A DNA stretch of 64,000 nucleotides. It comes from Alphaproteobacteria bacterium. Lineage in GTDB: Bacteria > Pseudomonadota > Alphaproteobacteria > Rhizobiales > JAJFHC01. The notes beneath the pieces are model-generated. The model saw only the letters and a program-made list of their open reading frames with translations. It was not told where the DNA came from and searched no databases. Of the stretch, positions 26,523 to 33,491 are shown piece after piece. How positions within the stretch are numbered: the first letter of the stretch is position 1; every line of letters begins with the position of its first letter. Made by a program: the position numbers and the translations under genes. Location of the stretch: the NCBI GenBank assembly GCA_021775805.1, contig JAJFHD010000054.1, positions 113,277-177,276 of the forward strand. Direction: 5' to 3'.

Positions 26523-28652
26523 ATGAACGAAAAACCCAACAAGCGGGCGGCCGCGCTGGCCGGACTCACAGAGGAGCCCATTGAGTTGGGCGATACCGAA
26601 AACGCAAGTTATCCGGAAGAAACCCATTTCCGGCACTGGCGGTGGCATTTTGACGACAGCGAAATCTGCTGGTTGCTGCTGGACAAGCAGGACTCGAGTA
26701 CCAACACACTGTCCGAAGAGGTCATGGTCGAACTGCGGGATGTACTGACAGAAATTGAAGAATACGCACCCCAGGCCCTGATACTGAGATCCTCCAAAAA
26801 GAATGGCTTTATCGCCGGCGCCGATATCGACGATTTTGATGGCGTTGACAGTTCAACCGAGATTGTCGAGAGCATAGAAGCCGGACTGAGTGTCTTTGAC
26901 AGTCTTGAGAATTTTTCAGTCCCGACAGTATCAATGATTCATGGCTTCTGTCTTGGTGGCGGGCTGGAACTGGCGCTTTCCTGTCACTACAGGGTCGCCC
27001 GTGATGACGCTGCTTTCGGTTATCCGGAGGTATTGCTTGGACTCCATCCCGGCCTTGGCGGTACCTGGCGCACCCTGCGCCACATGCCTGCAGCCGAAGC
27101 CATGACGATGATGCTGACCGGGCGGACGATGTCTGCAAAGAAGGCTCGTCGGGCAGGTCTCGTGGACGCTGTTGTGCCTGAACGGCACATGCGGGCCGCT
27201 GCTCTTCGGCTGATATCGGTCAAACCCGACAACAAGAATCCCGGAAAACTTGCCAAATTCCAGACCCTGGGCCCGGTCAGGTCGGTCCTCGCCGGCCAGA
27301 TGAAAAAGAAAACCGCGCAGAAAGTGCGGCCTGAACATTATCCCGCCCCCTTCGCACTGATCGATCTGTGGAAGAAACACGGCAACGACCACGAGGCGAT
27401 GAGACTGGAAGAATCCAAATCGTTCGGCCGCCTGATTGCAGGGGAGACAGCGCAAAACCTTGTGCGCGTGTTCCATCTCAGAGAGCGGCTCAAGGAACGG
27501 GCCAAGGAAACTCAACACAACGTCAGCCATGTTCATGTTGTTGGCGCCGGTACCATGGGAGGAGACATCGCCGCGTGGTGCGCCGCCAACGGGTTCCTGG
27601 TTACGCTCGAGGACCGCAGCAGCAAGCTGATCGGACCGGCAATCGGCCGGGCGACGGAATTGTTCAAGAGAAAGCTCAAGGATGAGTCAAAGATACGTTC
27701 AGCCCATGACCGGCTGATCCCGGATACGGAGGGTTACGGCCTTTCCAAGGCCGACCTGATCATCGAGGCGGTTCCGGAAGATCTGGATATCAAGCGGTCG
27801 GTCTACGAGCACGTGGAGTCCAGGATAAAGGACGGCGCCATGCTCGCGACCAACACGTCAAGCATTCAACTGGAGCGCCTTAGCGCGCTGTTGAAGGCTC
27901 CGGAACGCTTTGTCGGCCTGCATTTTTTCAATCCGGTTGCCCGCATGCCACTCGTCGAGGTAGTCACTCACGGGGCCTTGGATCCAAATGAGCGCAATCG
28001 GGCAATGGCCTTCGCACTGGCCATCGACAAGCTTCCGCTGCCGGTCAGAAGCGCACCGGGTTTTCTGGTGAACCGCGCCCTGACGCCCTACCTGCTTGAA
28101 GCATTAGCCTGCTATGACGAGGGCATAGCCCCTGAAGTAATCGACGCTGCCGCCCAGGCATTCGGCATGCCCATGGGCCCGATCGAACTGGCTGATCAGA
28201 TCGGCCTCGACGTCTGCCTTCACGTGGCCCGTGTCCTTTCGATGGAAAGCGATCTCGCGTTTCCCGACGTCCCCGCCTGGTTTACAGAAAAGGTCGCCCA
28301 GGGCGAAATCGGCAAAAAGGCCGGACGCGGGCTTTACGAATACAAGGACGGCAAGCCGCAGAAGAAAAAAGCCAAGACCGGCGACATCCCCGCCGATCTG
28401 GCCGACCGGCTGATTCTGCCTCTTCTCAACAGCACTATTGCCTGTTTGCGCGAAAATGTCGTGGAAGACCCTGACACTGCAGATGCCGGCATTATATTTG
28501 GAACCGGTTTTGCCCCGTTTCACGGCGGACCGCTGCATTATTGCCGGACTCGGGGCGTAGACAATGTAATTCAGTCTCTCCGGCGGCTCAGGGGTAAACA
28601 CGGGCCTCGGTTCACCCCTGACAAGGGATGGCCTCTAATGTCGACATTTTGA
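26523..28652 (+). CDS. fadJ: Enoyl-CoA hydratase/3-hydroxyacyl-CoA dehydrogenase fusion (FadJ type)
   Basis: A 709-aa multifunctional enzyme. The crotonase domain (about 30-300) has KKNGFIAGADIDDF and HGFCLGGGLELALSCHY, forming the oxyanion hole, with GYPEVLLGLHPGLGG carrying the hydratase Glu. The NAD-binding domain starts near residue 335 with HVVGAGTMGGDIAAWCA; FVGLHFFNPVARMPLVEVV and the APGFLVNR junction lead into the C-terminal dehydrogenase domain (from about 515). It hydrates and then oxidises enoyl-CoA in beta-oxidation. The gene starts 3 bp after fadI. Its last residues form the right end of the fad operon. Confidence 0.93.
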   Translation: MNEKPNKRAAALAGLTEEPIELGDTENASYPEETHFRHWRWHFDDSEICWLLLDKQDSSTNTLSEEVMVELRDVLTEIEEYAPQALILRSSKKNGFIAGADIDDFDGVDSSTEIVESIEAGLSVFDSLENFSVPTVSMIHGFCLGGGLELALSCHYRVARDDAAFGYPEVLLGLHPGLGGTWRTLRHMPAAEAMTMMLTGRTMSAKKARRAGLVDAVVPERHMRAAALRLISVKPDNKNPGKLAKFQTLGPVRSVLAGQMKKKTAQKVRPEHYPAPFALIDLWKKHGNDHEAMRLEESKSFGRLIAGETAQNLVRVFHLRERLKERAKETQHNVSHVHVVGAGTMGGDIAAWCAANGFLVTLEDRSSKLIGPAIGRATELFKRKLKDESKIRSAHDRLIPDTEGYGLSKADLIIEAVPEDLDIKRSVYEHVESRIKDGAMLATNTSSIQLERLSALLKAPERFVGLHFFNPVARMPLVEVVTHGALDPNERNRAMAFALAIDKLPLPVRSAPGFLVNRALTPYLLEALACYDEGIAPEVIDAAAQAFGMPMGPIELADQIGLDVCLHVARVLSMESDLAFPDVPAWFTEKVAQGEIGKKAGRGLYEYKDGKPQKKKAKTGDIPADLADRLILPLLNSTIACLRENVVEDPDTADAGIIFGTGFAPFHGGPLHYCRTRGVDNVIQSLRRLRGKHGPRFTPDKGWPLMSTF

Positions 28653-28730
28653 CGAACTCCCGGTCTATAAGAAGAAATCCAACTGACGAGGCTTGGTTAA
28701 ATGCGGCAACAGTCAGGCAATTCGGTTCAT

Positions 28731-28766
28731 GGCCGGTTCATATAGATTACCCTTTTCTAACCGGCC
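28731..28766 (+). promoter_or_regulatory. Perfect 8-bp inverted repeat upstream of the first HK-repeat gene
   Basis: GGCCGGTT (28731-28738) and AACCGGCC (28759-28766) are perfect complements with a 20-nt AT-rich loop. It lies 62 bp before the ATG at 28828 and 79 bp after fadJ. There is no following T-tract, so it fits an operator or 5'-leader hairpin better than a terminator. The second HK-repeat gene also has a hairpin upstream, of different sequence. Confidence 0.4.
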
Positions 28767-28827
28767 CATCATCAGAGTGTGTATGTGAACCGCTCGAGAC
28801 GACGATAAATCGGAATGGTAGTGTGAC

Positions 28828-31329
28828 ATGACTGTTCAGAAGAGAAATGGATACCTCGGCCTTGCTGCTATTGGCAGTGCTTTGTTTTGGACGCTTACGA
28901 TCGCAAGTTCCAATGCGGCTCCCCAATCCGACACGTCCAGCAGCGGTGCGCGCGCCGCAACCAACGGTCCGGTACTTCTCGCTCAGTTTCTGCCTCCTCC
29001 GTTCGGCTACGAATACGATGACGATGAAGACTTTATCGAAGAGCCCTACGAAGACGATGAATTCTTTGAAGAGGTAGAGCCCCGGCCGCGCCGACGCGCC
29101 AGGACCCGGTTCAGGACAACCGCATCCCAGGCTGCGGCCTTCGATCTTTCGGTCACGGCCCGGCTTCTGAACGAGGGGTGCGATGCCGGTGAGTCCTGCA
29201 CGTTCTCGACCAAAATCAGCAATGACGGCCCGCGCGCATTCAGGGGGCAATTGTGGATCCGCGGCCAGATCACGCCGGCGGTGCGCACACGGATCAGCCG
29301 GATCGGGCCCAAAGGGTGGTCGTGCAGCCAGATCGGCACAACAAACTACTGTTCGAGGCGGGTCAAGAATTTGCGGCCGGGCCAGTCGGTCATTCTCGAA
29401 CAGGTCCATGTGTTACCTGCCAACCGCACCCCTGAGACCATGTCTTCCTGTTTCGCCATTCAGTGGCGAAACGCAACCGGCGGACAGGCGTCGGTGAAGC
29501 AGATCCAGAGGGCCCTGGCCGCCCAGGCATTCAATCCCGGACCCATCGACGGTGCTTTCGGCAGGCGCACCCGCAGCGCAATCTCAAAATTCCAAAGACA
29601 GAATGGCCTGCGGGTTACCGGGACGCCGACGCCGGGCTTTGTGTCAGTTCTTTTCCAGCGGGAAATGAACTATTCCCGTGATCAGAACACCCGCAACGAT
29701 CGCGCCTGCGCCCGCGCAACCATCGCCGGAACTGGCCGGCAGAGCGGAACGGATGGCGAGATACGCGACGATTCACAGGAGAACTTCAGCCCTGACGACG
29801 ATGCGCAGGATACCTCGTTTCACACCAAACCGATCTCGCGTTTCCACCGCAAGTTCAAATCGATCCGGCATGACAAAGCCACCAGCCGGCGTTTTGGTGA
29901 GCCAGCGCCGCCCGGCGGTCACCGGAAATCCCGGTCGAACACCCACCGCAAATCAGTGTCGAGATTTCACCTCAAGGCCGGCTCGGAGCAACACGAGAAA
30001 CGCACGTCGGCGGAAATCGTGACGGATTCCGGACCGGAGATTCCTCCCAGTCACCGCAAGCGGACGTCCGAATTTCACAAGAAGTTTCAATCCGACCGGC
30101 ACGACAAATCAACATCGAGCCAGGCTGATCGACACGCCAAGTGGCAGTCGCAGTTCCACAAGAAATACCAGTCGAACCGGCACGACAAGAACACCTCCGA
30201 TCCCACCCGGGTCCACGAGAAATGGAAATCTGCATTCCATCTGAAGTACGAGTCGTCGCGTCATGACAAGGCCACCTCAGAACCGATAACCCTTCATGAA
30301 AAGGCCTTGTCCACGTTCCACAAGAAAGGGCTGTCCAGCAAACACGACAAGACGACATCTAACGTCCTGAAAATTCATGAAAAGTGGCGTTCCAGTTTCC
30401 ATGCAAAATACCAGTCATCCCGTCACCTGAAGGCGACATCGAAGCCAAGGCCGGTTCACCAGAAGGACATCTCGTCCTTCCACGAGAAACGTGACTCGTC
30501 TGAGCATGCGAAAGCCACGTCGAAAATCCGCAAAGTCCACGAAAAGTGGCGATCGACTTTCCACGCGAAGTACAGGTCCGAACGGCACGTGAAATCGACG
30601 TCGAGGCCGAGACCGGTTCACAACAAAAACGTCTCCGCATTCCACGAGAAACGCACCTCGTCCGAGCACGTGAAAACCACGTCGAAGGCACTCAAGGTTC
30701 ACGAAAAGTGGCAGTCGACCTTCCATGCCAAATACGAGTCCTCGCGGCATGTGAAGACCTCGTCGAAGCCGCGCCCGGTTCACAAGAAGGACATTTCGGC
30801 ATTCCACGAGAAACGCACGTCATCCGAGCATGTAAAAGGCACCTCGAAGGCCCTCAAGGTCCACGAGAAGTGGCAGTCGACATTCCATGCCAAATACGAA
30901 TCCTCGCGGCATGTGAAGACCACGTCGAAGCCGCGCCCGGTCCACCAGAAAGCCCTGTCCACGTTCCATGAGAAGAGCAATTCTTCCCAACACGACAAGG
31001 CGACGACGAAGGTACGTGTCAGCCATCGCAAGAGCGTTTCCAAGTTCCACGAAAAGAACGTTTCGGATCAGCACAACAAGGTCAATTCGAAGCGCTTGCC
31101 GGCACATGTCAAATGGCAGTCGACCTTCCACAAGAAGTTCACGACCGAAATGCACGTCAAGGCGACGTCCCTGCCCAGGAAAGTACATGACAAGGACGTG
31201 TCCACATTTCATCAGAAATACAAGTCGCTCCAACATGACAAGGACACGTCAAAACTCCAGAAGTATCACAACAAGGCCGTATCCGGCGCCGTTCATAGCA
31301 AGGCCCGGTCGGCGGTGACAGATCCATAG
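28828..31329 (+). CDS. Exported peptidoglycan-binding-domain protein with long His/Lys/Ser repeat tail (HK1)
   Basis: An 833-aa protein not matched to any named family overall. Residues 1-31 form a signal peptide (GLAAIGSALFWTLTIASSNA). A very acidic stretch (about 62-83, DDDEDF, EEPYEDDEFFEE) precedes a basic RRRAR. Residues 104-213 look like a beta-sandwich with five Cys (118, 124, 166, 175, 208), reminiscent of DUF11-like domains. Residues 223-278 are a peptidoglycan-binding-like domain (IQRALAAQAFNPGPIDGAFGRRTRSAISKFQRQNGL). Residues 331-828 are about 18 copies of a 27-residue H-x-K-x-x-S repeat. The export signal and the peptidoglycan module suggest a cell-envelope location. Function unknown; polyanion, metal or self-association binding by the tail is inference. 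Confidence 0.88.
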   Translation: MTVQKRNGYLGLAAIGSALFWTLTIASSNAAPQSDTSSSGARAATNGPVLLAQFLPPPFGYEYDDDEDFIEEPYEDDEFFEEVEPRPRRRARTRFRTTASQAAAFDLSVTARLLNEGCDAGESCTFSTKISNDGPRAFRGQLWIRGQITPAVRTRISRIGPKGWSCSQIGTTNYCSRRVKNLRPGQSVILEQVHVLPANRTPETMSSCFAIQWRNATGGQASVKQIQRALAAQAFNPGPIDGAFGRRTRSAISKFQRQNGLRVTGTPTPGFVSVLFQREMNYSRDQNTRNDRACARATIAGTGRQSGTDGEIRDDSQENFSPDDDAQDTSFHTKPISRFHRKFKSIRHDKATSRRFGEPAPPGGHRKSRSNTHRKSVSRFHLKAGSEQHEKRTSAEIVTDSGPEIPPSHRKRTSEFHKKFQSDRHDKSTSSQADRHAKWQSQFHKKYQSNRHDKNTSDPTRVHEKWKSAFHLKYESSRHDKATSEPITLHEKALSTFHKKGLSSKHDKTTSNVLKIHEKWRSSFHAKYQSSRHLKATSKPRPVHQKDISSFHEKRDSSEHAKATSKIRKVHEKWRSTFHAKYRSERHVKSTSRPRPVHNKNVSAFHEKRTSSEHVKTTSKALKVHEKWQSTFHAKYESSRHVKTSSKPRPVHKKDISAFHEKRTSSEHVKGTSKALKVHEKWQSTFHAKYESSRHVKTTSKPRPVHQKALSTFHEKSNSSQHDKATTKVRVSHRKSVSKFHEKNVSDQHNKVNSKRLPAHVKWQSTFHKKFTTEMHVKATSLPRKVHDKDVSTFHQKYKSLQHDKDTSKLQKYHNKAVSGAVHSKARSAVTDP
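29818..31311 (+). repeat. 27-residue (81-bp) His/Lys/Ser coding repeats of HK1
   Basis: About 18 imperfect units with the pattern x-H-x-K-x-x-S-x-F-H-x-K-x-x-S-x-x-H-x-K-x-T-S plus four linker residues. Within a unit, His is at 2, 10, 18, Lys at 4, 12, 20 and Ser at 7, 15, 23, an exact period of 8. Central units alternate between two types (VHEKWxSTFHAKY and VHxKxxSxFHEKR), giving a 54-residue higher-order period. Two near-duplicates lie around 30690-30935. The first units, before about 30030, are degenerate. Confidence 0.9.
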
Positions 31330-31383
31330 TTTGAGACTGAAGACGCAACAACAAGTTGAGCAGATCCAGCCCCGTAGCCAGAT

Positions 31384-32535
31384 TTGGAAGCGATGACAAA
31401 AACAAGAACGCGAAATTTGCGACCGGCAGCAATCCGATTGAGATTCAATTGGCGGCAGCTGTGGACGATACAACGGCGATACGCTCGCCCGTTGACAAAG
31501 CGTTGTCTCGTCGTAACCCTGTTCATGGCGACCGGCTTACTGGTTGGGCCGTCTTCGGCTTCGGCCCAATCGACACAAGACGACACGGCCTTAACGCAGC
31601 AGCCCCGCCTTTCGCTCAACGAAACGTATGTCAAGGATGTCCAACGAGACGCCTCCACCGTTGACCTTGACAATCTCATGTCCGTGTTCGGATTCGTTTT
31701 CGCAAGTCTGGATGATACCGTGACGGTATATCCGACGGAGAACTACTTCTATTTCCGTTTCTTCCTGAAGGGTGTCGAATGGGCTGGAAACATACGTCTC
31801 GACATCATCGACCGCGACAGGGGCGCGGTCCATTTTGCCTATTTTGAGAGCACTACCGAATGGGCCGGCGACGGCGTCAGCAATCACCGGACTCTGGGTC
31901 CCGACGATGGCGTCATTCTGAAGAAGGCTGGCGGCCTGACCTACGATCTCACGTTCAAAGAACGAACCGTGCGATTCAAATTGAATGATTTATCCGATTA
32001 CCCGGTCCCGGAGCATTTCCTGCGCGACAACGAGATCTACCTCGGGCCGGTATTCGATGAATCCGGCATCGAGTTTTATCTGGTTCACGACAAGGAACTG
32101 AAAAACTTCCTCTATGTGTTGAACGAGTCAAAACCGGTTCCGGACAAACTTGAGCCCCTGCCCGAGGCACAGGACATCTTCATCGGCAGGCGCACCGGAT
32201 TTGCCTATTTCCGGGACGCCCGCAAAGGCCGAAAGATCCTGATCGGCGTTCATCAGTCGAACGTCAGCCAGAACACGTATTTCGACGGACCGTTCGACCA
32301 GTTGCCGGACAATTTCCTTGACCGCGACGTGTTTCGAAAGGCCCTCAAGCGCAGCTTCCCCGGAATTCCCGATTCAATTGACGATTTTGGTAATTTCGAA
32401 GGCGGCGAAGGCCGGGTCCTGATCAACCCGTACAAGACCTATGGCGTGTCTGCCGACCTCGTTGGCATTTCCGATTGCGCGGCGGCCGCAAAGGAAGACG
32501 GACCTTACTACAGCTGTTTCCAATCGGAAGAATAG
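31384..32535 (+). CDS. Exported protein of unknown function next to the HK-repeat genes
   Basis: A 383-aa protein (ATG 31393 is an alternative start). A basic N-terminus leads into a signal peptide, CLVVTLFMATGLLVGPSSASA, with cleavage after ASA near residue 61. The mature part of about 320 residues is acidic and Tyr/Phe-rich (YPTENYFYFRFFLKG, NRxLGPDDGVILKKAGG) with two Cys near the C-terminus (SDCAAAAK, YYSCFQ), suggesting a beta-rich periplasmic domain stabilised by one disulfide. I do not recognise the family. It follows the HK1 gene by 54 bp on the same strand, so the two are probably co-expressed. Confidence 0.75.
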   Translation: MEAMTKTRTRNLRPAAIRLRFNWRQLWTIQRRYARPLTKRCLVVTLFMATGLLVGPSSASAQSTQDDTALTQQPRLSLNETYVKDVQRDASTVDLDNLMSVFGFVFASLDDTVTVYPTENYFYFRFFLKGVEWAGNIRLDIIDRDRGAVHFAYFESTTEWAGDGVSNHRTLGPDDGVILKKAGGLTYDLTFKERTVRFKLNDLSDYPVPEHFLRDNEIYLGPVFDESGIEFYLVHDKELKNFLYVLNESKPVPDKLEPLPEAQDIFIGRRTGFAYFRDARKGRKILIGVHQSNVSQNTYFDGPFDQLPDNFLDRDVFRKALKRSFPGIPDSIDDFGNFEGGEGRVLINPYKTYGVSADLVGISDCAAAAKEDGPYYSCFQSEE

Positions 32536-32639
32536 CGGCTCGGCATCACATTCCAACAAACCGAAATCCCGCCTTGAAATGATGGCCGCCCGGACGGCAT
32601 TATCCCCAGGTGACACATCCCGCCTCGGAGCGCCCAATA

Positions 32640-33257
32640 ATGAATACAACCGGCATTTTTGACGAGAAACATTCCGAAAGCGATCCCTTCGCTCTGTTCA
32701 ATGGCTGGTTTGAAATGGCGGAGAAGACCGAACCCCAGGACCCAAACGCCATGGCGTTGGCAACAAGCGATTCCGACGGATTGCCCAATGTCAGAATGGT
32801 CCTTCTCAAGGCGGTCGACGAGGCCGGGTTTGTGTTCTACACGAACCTGGAAAGCGCCAAGGGAACCGAACTGGTTGAAAACCCGAAAGCCGCCTTGTGC
32901 ATCCACTGGAAGAGCCTGGACCGGCAGATTCGCGCGCGCGGCGAGATCGAGGCGGTGACCGACGCCGAGGCCGATGCCTATTACGCCAGCCGGCATCGGT
33001 CGAGCCGGATTGGCGCATGGGCCTCCAAGCAATCGCGCCCTCTGGAAAGCCGGTTTGCCCTGGAAAAGGAGGTCGCCCGCTTTACCGCCAAATATGCCGT
33101 CGGAGAGATCCCGCGCCCGCCTTTCTGGTCGGGCTTCCGGCTCAAACCCAGTTCCATCGAGTTTTGGCGCTCGGGCACTTTCAGGCTTCACGACAGATTG
33201 ATTTTCAAGCGCGACAGTGCCGACGCTCCCTGGGCCACTAACCGGTATTATCCCTGA
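32640..33257 (+). CDS. pdxH: Pyridoxamine 5'-phosphate oxidase
   Basis: A 205-aa FMN enzyme that oxidises pyridoxamine or pyridoxine phosphate to pyridoxal phosphate, the last step of vitamin B6 synthesis. ATG 32640 follows GGAG at suitable spacing. Typical segments are [58 protein letters not shown] and the C-terminal [18 protein letters not shown], then RLHDR and the final NRYYP, which together bind FMN and substrate. Length is normal. Its place between two HK-repeat genes looks accidental. Confidence 0.96.
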   Translation: MNTTGIFDEKHSESDPFALFNGWFEMAEKTEPQDPNAMALATSDSDGLPNVRMVLLKAVDEAGFVFYTNLESAKGTELVENPKAALCIHWKSLDRQIRARGEIEAVTDAEADAYYASRHRSSRIGAWASKQSRPLESRFALEKEVARFTAKYAVGEIPRPPFWSGFRLKPSSIEFWRSGTFRLHDRLIFKRDSADAPWATNRYYP

Positions 33258-33409
33258 CGGCCGGACAGTTGGGCCGGACGTGTGCCGCAGCAGGGCCGCA
33301 AACCGCCGGGCAAAAATATCAATGAATTCAGTACGGAAGACAACAATTCCGTAACCATGTTGGATTTTGCGGTTCATTCTCGCGAGATCGTACCTATATA
33401 CGAATTCAA

Positions 33410-33441
33410 CTTTTCGTTACGGGCCAGTAATGAACGAAAAG
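33410..33441 (+). promoter_or_regulatory. Inverted repeat upstream of the second HK-repeat gene
   Basis: CTTTTCGTT (33410-33418) pairs perfectly with AACGAAAAG (33433-33441) over a 14-nt loop, 51 bp before the ATG at 33492. The half-site AACGAAAA occurs a third time at 33464-33471, nearer the GGAGG ribosome binding site. Regular half-sites in a 235-bp intergenic region suggest a transcription-factor operator or leader hairpin. No known consensus is matched. Confidence 0.45.
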
Positions 33442-33491
33442 GGTGGGCGGACAATGATGGGCTAACGAAAACAATTCCATAGGAGGAACCG

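Noticed and set aside
28628..28831. 67-codon open frame between fadJ and HK1
   Set aside because: Overlaps both neighbours, lacks a convincing ribosome binding site and has no domain character.
33282..33482. 66-codon open frame between pdxH and HK2
   Set aside because: Spans the inverted-repeat region, has no ribosome binding site or family features.
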